15,046 nucleotides of DNA from Solobacterium sp. (GCA_017543005.1 JAFWEA010000122.1:1-15046), one strand, 5' to 3'. Shown: positions 1 through 6,906, numbered from the stretch's first letter. Made by a program: numbers and translations. The notes: generated by a model not told the origin, from the letters alone.

Positions 1-26
1 AAAACCGCATAAATATGCGGTTTTTT
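1..26 (+). terminator. Rho-independent terminator, 10-bp stem, of a gene left of the window
   Basis: The arms AAAACCGCAT (1-10) and ATGCGGTTTT (15-24) pair perfectly around a 4-nt loop and are followed by T to position 26. Read in the first plus frame, the left arm spells Lys-Thr-Ala-stop (stop TAA at 10-12), so it may be the 3' end of a coding sequence lying outside the window. The hairpin closely matches the one at 3946-3973. It is nearly symmetric and could also stop minus-strand transcripts from the hydrolase operon. Confidence 0.7.
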
Positions 27-31
27 CAATG

Positions 32-91
32 TCTATGTATTCAGTTGGGTCATTTTTGGGTCATTTTTTTCAAAAATACAGCAGATTTGCT
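32..91. repeat. Dispersed leader repeat, left copy
   Basis: This stretch resembles 2906-2951. Positions 71-90 match 2931-2950 at 18 of 20 bases, and 38-50 match 2912-2924 at 12 of 13. The middle differs: this copy carries an 11-bp tandem duplication (GGGTCATTTTT at 47-57 and again at 58-68). The other copy lies just upstream of the APH-type kinase gene, so this one may be the leader of a lost or rearranged paralogue. Confidence 0.5.
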
Positions 92-144
92 AACCGTAAC
101 CCTATCCATAACCATATCTCTAACTCTAACTATAACCCTAATAG
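91..144. repeat. Degenerate hexanucleotide tandem repeat, nine units of TAACCN type
   Basis: Nine consecutive 6-nt units are in strict register: taaccg, taaccc, tatcca, taacca, tatctc, taactc, taacta, taaccc, taatag. Every unit begins with TA, and most read TAACYN. It lies in the gene-free stretch between the window-edge hairpin and the 3' end of the first hydrolase gene. No function is evident. Slippage-generated satellite or a protein-binding array are both possible. Confidence 0.65.
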
Positions 145-157
145 ATGATGATATAGG

Positions 158-179
158 TCAATTGGACCGGTCAAATTGA
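158..179. promoter_or_regulatory. 22-bp near-perfect palindrome, possible operator or recombination site
   Basis: The site is symmetric about 168/169 with core GACCGGTC and outer arms TCAATT/AATTGA. Only one mismatched pair (positions 164 and 173) breaks the symmetry. The odd-even symmetry and size fit a dimeric DNA-binding protein site better than a terminator, since no T-run follows on either strand. It is not next to any recognisable promoter. Confidence 0.4.
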
Positions 180-183
180 TTGA

Positions 184-297
184 TCAGTTCCTCCAGCTCA
201 AATTTCTCATCTATACAATCATACGGACTTGAGTATCCAGCAGATTGCTCAGAGAATCGGTGATAGCATTAACTTACAAATCAAGTTGGCTTCTTAA
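184..297 (+). pseudogene. Possible remnant of an AraC-type helix-turn-helix domain
   Basis: The plus-strand frame from 184 to the stop TAA at 295-297 has no good start codon. At 226-267 it encodes DLSIQQIAQRIGDS, which resembles the first helix-turn-helix of AraC/XylS C-terminal domains (acidic residue, LSI..IA..IG.S). The expected continuation (about 60 more residues with a second HTH) is missing, and upstream the frame is closed by a TGA at 181-183. It overlaps the 3' end of the convergent hydrolase gene. The match is short, so chance is a real alternative. Confidence 0.25.
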
Positions 298-1308
298 GAA
301 ATTTGTCATTCTTTTAAACGCATCTCTTGCCACATCATCTGCTCGCTCAGACGCAACAAAACAATGCGGCATCTGAAGATTCTGTTCTGCTAATGGATCG
401 ATCAATATATGCGTTACTCCGTTTTCATTCAAAGCCGCGTCCATGTCTCGCATATCCACGTAATACTCGCTGCCAAGAAGTACTGCAGCAGGATAATCGG
501 AAGTGACCCACTGGATATTATTGTAATTCTTTACCTCTTCACGGCTCAAAAAGATCGATCCCTTTACATAATTCCCGACAAGTATTTTTGTTCCTAAGGA
601 GAATTTATCATATGCAAGCGGCGCATCATCCAGAACCACTGCTTTTATCTGACGCGGTTTCAGCACAGGGGTAATACCCAAGGCTTCCGCATATTCCTGA
701 TTGGTAATCATACTTCCAAGCTGGCTTGTCATAATCGCTCCTGCAGATGAGCCCATAATGACAACATTGTTCATATCGAGGTGATACTCTTCCGCATGGT
801 CCATCAGAAACTGAAATGCTTCATTTGCCTGCGCAAGTGGTGCAGGGAAATGATATTCGGGAACCAGGACATAATCGATGTTGACAAGGTTAAACCCTTC
901 GGCACAGATATCATCCAACAGCGCTGTCGCATCGCTTCCGGCAAGGGGATCGCCTATACTCTTACTGCCGCCAAAGAATCCGCCTCCGTGGAAATAGATA
1001 AATGTCGGATAGGATTCATCTCTGTTCTTACTTGGATAAGTAATATCAAGATAACTGTTTGGATAGTTTTCAGAGTACCTGATTTCAGTAATGATATACT
1101 GGCCGTTATCCTTTATACCTTCCATTGGCTCGCCAAGTGGTTCATAGGTATTGATGGTGTTAACCGTACCGGCGGATATCTTCTGGATCGCGCCAACAAT
1201 GATTTGCGTATGCGTCATAAGAATCAGCGCAGCTGCCGCCGGAACAGCCAGTAAGATCGCTAGAATTATCAATAAAATGTGTTTCTTTTTCGTTCTTTTT
1301 CCATTCAT
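274..1308 (-). CDS. Membrane-anchored alpha/beta hydrolase, esterase/lipase (HSL-like)
   Basis: The 344-residue protein is an alpha/beta-hydrolase of the hormone-sensitive-lipase/BD-FAE esterase type. It begins with a basic N-terminus and a single hydrophobic segment (about residues 10-31), which fits an uncleaved membrane anchor with the catalytic domain outside. The oxyanion-hole motif HGGG is at 107-110 and the nucleophile elbow GSSAG at 186-190 (Ser188). Plausible acid and base are Asp285 and His315. The substrate cannot be read from sequence; short-chain carboxylic or sugar esters are typical of the family. The ATG overlaps the stop codon of the preceding hydrolase gene (ATGA, 1305-1308), so the two are translationally coupled. 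The gene lies in the AT-richer left segment and probably shares the TetR-regulated promoter near 2319-2347. Confidence 0.85.
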   Translation of the reverse strand: MNGKRTKKKHILLIILAILLAVPAAAALILMTHTQIIVGAIQKISAGTVNTINTYEPLGEPMEGIKDNGQYIITEIRYSENYPNSYLDITYPSKNRDESYPTFIYFHGGGFFGGSKSIGDPLAGSDATALLDDICAEGFNLVNIDYVLVPEYHFPAPLAQANEAFQFLMDHAEEYHLDMNNVVIMGSSAGAIMTSQLGSMITNQEYAEALGITPVLKPRQIKAVVLDDAPLAYDKFSLGTKILVGNYVKGSIFLSREEVKNYNNIQWVTSDYPAAVLLGSEYYVDMRDMDAALNENGVTHILIDPLAEQNLQMPHCFVASERADDVARDAFKRMTNFLRSQLDL

Positions 1309-2246
1309 TTGTTTATCTTCACATCCTTCCAGTTACTGTTATGGAGGATCTCAGCATCTTCGCCGATAAAGACTGAAGAAGCCTCTTTGTCATCGCAAAG
1401 CTGCCACAGCATCCAGGCTGTCATGTATCCGTCACTACGGACGAGCATATCCTCATGCTCGGCACCATTTGCTCTGGCACGGACCTTAAGTACATCGTCA
1501 CTGATTACATCATAGTTTTCAATCAGAGAAGCAAGCGGGGCAACTCCGGCATATTCCTTTGTCATATCTGCCACGCCCTTATCATCGGTCTCTCCGGTTC
1601 CTGCCGTCATAAAGTAAGGGATACTGATTTTGGAAACATCATATTTCCATCCCATATTTGAGGCAAGCAGCGGATAGGCTGCGCTTCCGGTAAATATCGT
1701 TTTATACAATTTTCCGTTATCATACATTGTCACTGCGGCCAAAGCACCGGCTCCTCCCTGTGAGAATCCGATGATTCCAATGTTTTCTGTGTCGAGTCTG
1801 CCATTCAGCATGTGATCCTGAGGAAGATTCAGAAGATAGTCGAGCATAACAGATGTTGTTTCTCCGGTTCCTGCCTGAGGGTCTTCATTGCCAACCACAA
1901 TGAATCCCCATGATGCAAGTCTCCTGAACCATGGCTCATATTTGAATGCGGGCGTTCCGCTTGCATTAACGACAACAATTACGGGATACCTGCGATTATT
2001 GTCTGCCAGTTCTGCAGGAAACCAGAATCGCACTTTTTTGATTCCAGAATTTTCTGATGGATCTGCGCAGAAAACCACTTCATATTCACCAGCCTGCGAA
2101 TATTTCAATTCGAGAGGAGCAGAAGACGAAAAATCCTTGAAATAATCGTCCTTGACGGAAGGTTTCTTCGATTCTATAAACCCCTTTATTACGAAAACAA
2201 CTATGACAGCTGCTATACCTAAGCCAATTCCTCTAATGATCTTCAT
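1305..2246 (-). CDS. Membrane-anchored alpha/beta hydrolase, chlorophyllase/dienelactone-hydrolase-like
   Basis: This is a second, unrelated-subfamily alpha/beta hydrolase, about 313 residues from the chosen start. A strong AAGGAGG lies 5 nt before the ATG at 2246; a longer reading to 2285 would start in the operator region and is rejected. A hydrophobic anchor (about 4-23) is followed by the hydrolase fold. The segment VIVVVNASGTPAF is the first core strand and loop, and GFSQGG (about 160-165, nucleophile Ser162) is the elbow. Asp221 or Asp222 and His264 (in GAEHEDM) are candidate acid and base. The GFSQGG elbow and overall layout resemble chlorophyllase/PETase-like and dienelactone hydrolases; the substrate is unknown. 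It is first gene of a two-gene operon with the downstream esterase (4-nt overlap) and diverges from the TetR gene. Confidence 0.82.
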   Translation of the reverse strand: MKIIRGIGLGIAAVIVVFVIKGFIESKKPSVKDDYFKDFSSSAPLELKYSQAGEYEVVFCADPSENSGIKKVRFWFPAELADNNRRYPVIVVVNASGTPAFKYEPWFRRLASWGFIVVGNEDPQAGTGETTSVMLDYLLNLPQDHMLNGRLDTENIGIIGFSQGGAGALAAVTMYDNGKLYKTIFTGSAAYPLLASNMGWKYDVSKISIPYFMTAGTGETDDKGVADMTKEYAGVAPLASLIENYDVISDDVLKVRARANGAEHEDMLVRSDGYMTAWMLWQLCDDKEASSVFIGEDAEILHNSNWKDVKINK

Positions 2247-2256
2247 AATCGCCTCC

Positions 2257-2347
2257 TTGACAATTTGATGTAACATATGTATCATCGTTTTAACGCCGAT
2301 ACAAGTGTTTCATCGGAAATGATACATTGGAGGGAGGTTTGTTTCAT
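2257..2347. promoter_or_regulatory. Divergent promoters with TetR operator half-sites
   Basis: Plus strand: a perfect -35 TTGACA (2257-2262), 17-nt spacer and -10 TATCAT (2280-2285) would drive the TetR gene. Minus strand: -10 TATCAT (2324-2319) with a 17-nt spacer and a -35 ATGAAA (2347-2342) would drive the hydrolase operon. Both -10 boxes lie inside the arms of a 9-bp inverted repeat, ATGTATCAT (2277-2285) and ATGATACAT (2319-2327). Two more half-sites lie between them: CGATACA (2297-2303) and TGTTTCATCGG (2306-2316). Binding by the adjacent TetR protein would block both promoters; that step is inference. Confidence 0.6.
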
Positions 2348-2350
2348 CGA

Positions 2351-2863
2351 ATGAACATGAATAACGAGCAGAAAAACACCTACGTAAAAAAACAGATCAC
2401 TGCCACACTGATCGATCTTCTGAAAAAAAAGTCCCTCTCGGAAATTTCCATCAGTGAACTTACAGATAAAGCCGGTATTGGCCGTGTTTCCTTCTATCGT
2501 AACTACCAGAGCAAAGAAGATATTTTGAAAGAGGAGTCAAATCGACTCATCAAGGAATGGGGCAAACTTTACGAGTCAAACCCAGAATCGGCGCCAGAGA
2601 CTCTGTTTCCATCATTGTTCGACTTCTATCGGGATCACAGAGAGTTTTACACTACTCTGTATAACGCCGGAATGTCTTCAATCATGATGGAAACAATCGT
2701 AGGTACAATACAAATCACGCCTGATATGAATAACCTTGAAGCATATATCAAATCTTTCTGGGCATATGGTATTTACGGATGGCTGCTTGAATGGATCAAA
2801 CGCGGCATGCCGGAAAGCGGAAAAGAATTAAGTTTTCTTTTTTCCATGGCTCATAAAACCTAG
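2351..2863 (+). CDS. TetR/AcrR family transcriptional regulator
   Basis: The protein has about 170 residues. The N-terminal third is a TetR-type DNA-binding domain: after an amphipathic first helix comes the helix-turn-helix ISELTDKAGIGRVSFYRNY, followed by the usual KEDIL turn. The C-terminal part is an all-helical ligand/dimer domain of no recognised subtype. ATG at 2351 is chosen, with GGAGGGAGG at 2329-2337 upstream (13-nt gap, somewhat long); an in-frame TTG at 2327 lies inside the operator and is unlikely, while ATG at 2357 is an alternative. It is transcribed away from the two hydrolases across a region with four half-sites, the standard layout of an autoregulated TetR repressor that controls its divergent neighbour. 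Its inducer is probably related to the hydrolase substrate or product. Confidence 0.85.
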   Translation: MNMNNEQKNTYVKKQITATLIDLLKKKSLSEISISELTDKAGIGRVSFYRNYQSKEDILKEESNRLIKEWGKLYESNPESAPETLFPSLFDFYRDHREFYTTLYNAGMSSIMMETIVGTIQITPDMNNLEAYIKSFWAYGIYGWLLEWIKRGMPESGKELSFLFSMAHKT

Positions 2864-2905
2864 GAGAGAATGGCTGAAATCAGACACTCATCTATTGAAA
2901 CAATA

Positions 2906-2951
2906 TCTGTATATTCAGTTTGGTTCTTTTCAAAAATACATCAGAATTGCC
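2906..2951. repeat. Dispersed leader repeat, right copy
   Basis: This copy matches 32-91 in two blocks (2912-2924 and 2931-2950) and lacks the 11-bp duplication seen in the left copy. It lies between the TetR gene and the promoter of the APH-type kinase. It contains no convincing gene. Confidence 0.5.
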
Positions 2952-2960
2952 AGGTGTAAT

Positions 2961-2989
2961 TTGATTGAGTCATTTTCGACAATTATAAG
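2961..2989 (+). promoter_or_regulatory. Promoter of the APH-type kinase gene
   Basis: TTGATT (2961-2966) and TATAAG (2984-2989) are separated by 17 nt, four of six and five of six matches to the sigma-A consensus. Transcription would start near 2996, leaving a leader of about 22 nt before the ATG at 3018. This argues against the longer open frame that begins upstream at 2895. Confidence 0.55.
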
Positions 2990-3017
2990 GCATAATCATA
3001 TATACGAGGGGCCACGG

Positions 3018-3959
3018 ATGAACAGGAAGATTGAAAGAATAATCAGTGATTTTAGCGGCGAACCCGTAACGGTGATCAAAAAACTGTCCGGAGGGATCTC
3101 CTTCAGCACATATAAAGTGTTGACCGAATCGGGAAAGGCTTATGTCTTCAGATACGGAGAGGACTATGTTAATTCGGGCGGAAGACATATCGACATCGCC
3201 CAGACCTTCCGCAGAGAGAAGTTTTTCTTTGATACGGTTTCGGACAGACTGCAGATCAAGGTTCCGCATATATATTTAATCGATGATTCCCGAACACGCT
3301 TTGACTATGTTTATGAGATATATGATTTTATAACGGGCCATTCTCTGGAAGAACTGGGGAATGATGCCGCCGATGCCGTATATTTCCAGGTCGGAAAAGC
3401 CGTTGCGCAGATCAACATGACCGAATTGAGCAATAGCTGCCATACGGAGGACTGGGGCACCTTCTTTTCGCTCAGGCTCATGGAAAGGCTGATCCCGCTG
3501 GTAAAAGACGGACTGTTCAGTGAAGATGAGATAAATGTGATCTGCCCGTTCTTCAAAAAACTCGATTACCCCGCCGCCAAGGCTTTTCTTCATCTGGACA
3601 TAAGGAAAGGCAACATACTGTATGATAAGCACACCGGGACGATCGGACTGATAGATGCCGAAAATGCCGAGTTCGGAGATCCCCTGTTTGAAATTGCCCG
3701 GATCGATGTATACAGCGAGATGAAAGACGCGTTCTACGCAGGATACCTGGAAGAAATGAATCTTGAAAGGATAGACCGGAGTTCCATCAGATATCACGGC
3801 TACGAGCTTGAATCACTTGCTTTTCTGACGAATGTATTCATCCACGAGATCGATGCGGATAATGAAACAGTCGAAAGCATGATAAGCCGAACCCTTCGGT
3901 TGAAAAACAAGCTGTTAAGCATGATTCAAGCGACATCATCAACCAAAGAAACCGCATGA
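3018..3959 (+). CDS. APH/choline-kinase-like phosphotransferase
   Basis: The 313-residue protein has the aminoglycoside-phosphotransferase kinase-like fold. A glycine-containing N-lobe loop (KLSGGISFSTYKV, about 23-34) is followed by the catalytic loop HLDIRKGN (192-199; Asp194, Asn199) and the metal-binding LIDAE (Asp213), then GDPLFEIA, a typical APH signature. Family members phosphorylate small hydroxylated substrates such as aminoglycosides, macrolides, choline, sugars or homoserine, and the substrate here is not predictable. ATG 3018 follows GAGGGG at good spacing and lies just after a promoter; the frame remains open back to 2895, but that part overlaps repeat and promoter sequence. The stop codon lies in the terminator hairpin. 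A kinase domain of the same superfamily, fused to STAS, occurs at 8149-9339. Base composition is between the AT-rich genes to its left and the GC-richer genes to its right. Confidence 0.8.
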   Translation: MNRKIERIISDFSGEPVTVIKKLSGGISFSTYKVLTESGKAYVFRYGEDYVNSGGRHIDIAQTFRREKFFFDTVSDRLQIKVPHIYLIDDSRTRFDYVYEIYDFITGHSLEELGNDAADAVYFQVGKAVAQINMTELSNSCHTEDWGTFFSLRLMERLIPLVKDGLFSEDEINVICPFFKKLDYPAAKAFLHLDIRKGNILYDKHTGTIGLIDAENAEFGDPLFEIARIDVYSEMKDAFYAGYLEEMNLERIDRSSIRYHGYELESLAFLTNVFIHEIDADNETVESMISRTLRLKNKLLSMIQATSSTKETA

Positions 3960-3973
3960 ATATGCGGTTTCTT
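3946..3973. terminator. Bidirectional terminator overlapping the kinase stop codon
   Basis: A perfect 12-bp stem, AAGAAACCGCAT (3946-3957) with ATGCGGTTTCTT (3962-3973), closes a 4-nt loop. The kinase stop TGA (3957-3959) lies at the stem-loop junction, so the left arm encodes the last residues Glu-Thr-Ala. T-rich flanks on both strands suggest it also ends the minus-strand operon that stops at 4040. It is a near-copy of the hairpin at 1-24. Confidence 0.7.
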
Positions 3974-4039
3974 CATGTTTATCGTTTCCTTTTAATACTA
4001 TTTTGACTCTGTATTCCGAAAACATCTGCCGTTTCCCGT

Positions 4040-5077
4040 TTATATCAGTTCAAATAAACGGAACCCGACCGCCAGCCAGAACAGCCAGCCGATTCCGTAA
4101 AGGAAGGCATGCTTGGGCTCGGTATGGATCGCAATGAATTCACGGATCAGGGCGCTCGGCCAGAAATAGAGGGCCACCCGGCTGCCGATGCCCGTGCATT
4201 TGAGACCGATTTTCCGGCAGTTGCGCAGAGCCCGGTAAACATGGTAGTTGCCGGTCACCAGGGCAGTATACTTTCTTCCCTCAATTCCGTCGAGAATCTT
4301 CTTGGAGTTTCGCAGGTTTTCAAAGGTATTCTCTGACTGATCTTCCAGCAGAATGTCCTTTTCCGGGATGCCGCGCTCCAGCAGGTACTGCTTCATTGCG
4401 GCAGCTTCGGAGACAGTTTCATCATCCCCCTGCCCGCCGGAAGGAATCAGCACAGGCGGGGTCGGATCACGCCGGTAAACTTCGACCGCTTTGTCCAGCC
4501 GGTCCTTGAGCAGACGGGACAGCCGGTTTCCTTCAAGCAGTCCGGCGCCCAGGATAATGACGTAGTCAAAGTCTCTTTTCCGCGGGATGATCTGCAGGAA
4601 GACCGAATAGATCATGAAGATCAAAAACGCCATTGATCCGTATATGACCGAAATGCTTATAAACGCAATGATACGGCGCACCAGCAGCCGGGAGGTTTCC
4701 GGGATCATGGCCGGATCACCGTAGGAGTATATAAGAACCCAGGCAAAGGTCGCGATCTCACCGATCAGGATCAGGATGCCCAGCACCAGCGACAGCATAT
4801 GTGCGAGACGCCGCCCTTCCCTGCGGATCATGACGCGGCCGTTATGAATCAGAAAGAAAGGAATGATCAGCAAGGTGGTAAAAATCACTGCGCCGATCAT
4901 GGCTGTGACTCTGAAACGGTTCTCCCCGGACAGGGCTATGGTAAAGGGGATCAGGGAAATCAGGGCCAGAAACAAAAGATTGCAGTTGCGGTATCTGCTT
5001 CTGTCCTTATGAAATGAGTAGGCAAACAGCCCGCTCATGACAAGCCATATGAGTCCGGTAAAGATAATCTCATTCAC
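4040..5077 (-). CDS. YdcF/SanA-like DUF218 membrane protein
   Basis: The 345-residue protein has about five N-terminal membrane segments (roughly 4-22, 33-50, 57-77, 95-118, 135-162), a DUF218 domain (about 168-310), and a final hydrophobic segment (325-343). DUF218 hallmarks are visible: VIILGAG (173-179), SGGQG (213-217), the helix SENTFEN (248-254), and TGNYHVYRA (275-283). This family (YdcF, SanA, ElyC) is linked to the cell envelope and is thought to bind nucleotides or act on lipid-linked intermediates; no reaction can be named here. The start is GTG at 5077, with AGGGGAG 8 nt upstream. It is the last gene of the operon, 39 nt after the MATE-ATPase fusion, which suggests a role related to the membrane output of that system. 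Confidence 0.82.
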   Translation of the reverse strand: MNEIIFTGLIWLVMSGLFAYSFHKDRSRYRNCNLLFLALISLIPFTIALSGENRFRVTAMIGAVIFTTLLIIPFFLIHNGRVMIRREGRRLAHMLSLVLGILILIGEIATFAWVLIYSYGDPAMIPETSRLLVRRIIAFISISVIYGSMAFLIFMIYSVFLQIIPRKRDFDYVIILGAGLLEGNRLSRLLKDRLDKAVEVYRRDPTPPVLIPSGGQGDDETVSEAAAMKQYLLERGIPEKDILLEDQSENTFENLRNSKKILDGIEGRKYTALVTGNYHVYRALRNCRKIGLKCTGIGSRVALYFWPSALIREFIAIHTEPKHAFLYGIGWLFWLAVGFRLFELI

Positions 5078-5116
5078 TGTGTATTCTCCCCTTTCCTGCC
5101 ATGCTCCGCTATCGGG

Positions 5117-6892
5117 TCACAGCCGGATCGTCAGTACATTCAAACCAAGCAGATTCTGATAGGTGATCTTCCGGGCCAGGCCGTAGATCATCCGGATGCC
5201 GATGTTCTTTGTGATATCTTCCGGATCAACGATGCGGCTGCGTTCCTCGGGATCAAACGGCCTGCAGTCATCCCGGATCCGCAGAATCAGATCATTGTCC
5301 TTGCGTACGACACGCATATTCACTGCGTGTTTTCTGTGATCCATATGGAAGCCGTGTTCCACGACGTTGCCGGCCATTTCTTCCATGGCCAGCCCGGCCA
5401 GGGATGATTTCTTCTGATCAAAGCCCCGGCTGCGGCAGAAAGCCTCCACCTGCCGGGAAACGCTGACCACTTCTTCCATACTGACAGCACTGAGATCCAG
5501 CCGGTCACCGTCTGCTGTGCCAAACGAATCCGGCAGATCCAGAACCTCTTCAGGTGTTTTCGGGATGCGGTGACGGCGCACCCAGGCAATGCCGAAGATA
5601 ACCGGCAGCAGGCAGATGCCGTTGAGTATATTGGCCGCATAAACTCCTTTCATTCCCATGAACGGAATCAGCAGCGCCGAGAAGCCAGCCACGAACACAA
5701 CCCCGTCCAGCAGCGAAAGAAGATGCACCGGCAGCTGTTTTTTGAAGATCTGATTCAGACCGACAAAATGCATGAAGATAACTGACAGCGGCATGCAGAT
5801 GGGCAGCATCCGGAATCCCTGTACAGTCAATTGATAGACCGGGGCGGAAACATCCCGGTAATACAGGCGGGTCAGCGGCACGGCACTCAGCACCAGCCCG
5901 GCACTGACAACCGCCATCAGCGGGACAAAACGCAGGATCATGTTTTTCATGACAGCGACCAGTGTTTCCCGGTCTTCTTCCCCGGCGGCCACACTCATCA
6001 GCATGCGCGATACGGCAATCATGCCGCCCGGGATCGCCCAGAATACCGCCAGCAGTGTATTCACCGTGGCAAAGGCAGACAGGCCGGCATTGCCGACATA
6101 CTGCAGGATGAGCCCGTTCAGGATGACCCCGCGCAGGGCCTGCCAGCAATTGCTTAAGGAACCGGCCGCCCCTACCTTGAAAATATCAAGCGCATCATGC
6201 GCCCGCATCTTCCGGCGGAACTTCATCATCGATCTGCCGGACAGGAAATACTGCGCCTGTACAAACAGCAGCAGCCAGGTGGAAAGTGAAACAGACAGGG
6301 CCAGGCCCAGCGTACCGATCCGCATGACGGCAATCAGCAGATAATGCAGTCCCAGGCTGGCCGCAATCTGTACAGCAAACCCGATGGCCGTCCGTCCGTT
6401 CCGGTTTTCCAGCGACAGAAAGGCAGCCAGCTGCTGGCTCAGCATGAGCGGGAACACACCGGCCGCCTGACCGATGACATATGGATTCAGATAACTCCTG
6501 GCCGCCGCATCGGCACAGATGAAACGGGTCAGATCAAAGACCCCGGCCGCCAGCAGACCCACGGTGAAAATGACTGCCAGCCCGGCTGTTACAATCAGGT
6601 CCAGTGAGAAAACAGCCTGTGTCTGCTCCAGCTGGTTCTTGCCCATATACTGTCCGCAAAGGATCTGTGAACCGCCGACCATCATCAGCGTAACGGCCCC
6701 GATCAGCATGCTGGCCGGACCGTACAGGCCTACTGCAGTCATCGCGTCAGGGCCGATATAATTGCCGGCGAACAGACTTGAAATAATCCCGGTCACGGCA
6801 GCCGAGGCCGCCAGCAGAATCTGCGCCGGCAGGAGTCTGAAAAGTGTTTTTCTGACGATAGTACTGTTTCCTGTTTCCGCTGTTTCAGGCAT
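5117..6892 (-). CDS. MATE-family exporter fused to an RsbW-like ATPase domain
   Basis: The 591-residue protein has two parts. Residues 1 to about 445 form a MATE (NorM/DinF-like) transporter with about 12 membrane segments; the family exports drugs or metabolites using a Na+ or H+ gradient. After a linker, about 470-591 form a cytoplasmic GHKL/HATPase domain like the anti-sigma kinases RsbW and SpoIIAB. Its N-box reads AMEEMAGN (502-509; Glu505, Asn509), the G1 region RDDCRPFDP (540-548), and the G2 region KNIGIRMI (562-569). Compared with the neighbouring free kinase, the G1 glycine is replaced by Cys543 and the G2 is less glycine-rich, so ATP binding may be altered. The SD is weak (AAAGAG). 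It follows the HAD gene by 14 nt. Control of transport by a STAS partner is inferred, not shown. Confidence 0.87.
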   Translation of the reverse strand: MPETAETGNSTIVRKTLFRLLPAQILLAASAAVTGIISSLFAGNYIGPDAMTAVGLYGPASMLIGAVTLMMVGGSQILCGQYMGKNQLEQTQAVFSLDLIVTAGLAVIFTVGLLAAGVFDLTRFICADAAARSYLNPYVIGQAAGVFPLMLSQQLAAFLSLENRNGRTAIGFAVQIAASLGLHYLLIAVMRIGTLGLALSVSLSTWLLLFVQAQYFLSGRSMMKFRRKMRAHDALDIFKVGAAGSLSNCWQALRGVILNGLILQYVGNAGLSAFATVNTLLAVFWAIPGGMIAVSRMLMSVAAGEEDRETLVAVMKNMILRFVPLMAVVSAGLVLSAVPLTRLYYRDVSAPVYQLTVQGFRMLPICMPLSVIFMHFVGLNQIFKKQLPVHLLSLLDGVVFVAGFSALLIPFMGMKGVYAANILNGICLLPVIFGIAWVRRHRIPKTPEEVLDLPDSFGTADGDRLDLSAVSMEEVVSVSRQVEAFCRSRGFDQKKSSLAGLAMEEMAGNVVEHGFHMDHRKHAVNMRVVRKDNDLILRIRDDCRPFDPEERSRIVDPEDITKNIGIRMIYGLARKITYQNLLGLNVLTIRL

Positions 6893-6906
6893 AAACTGTC
6901 TCTTTA

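Noticed and set aside
91..144. True telomere or chromosome end
   Set aside because: Units are degenerate, few and internal to ordinary bacterial genes, so linear-chromosome telomere function is not supported.
2895..3017. N-terminal extension of the APH-type kinase
   Set aside because: The stretch includes a repeat also found at 32-91 and a sigma-A-like promoter at 2961-2989; an ATG with good ribosome binding site follows at 3018.
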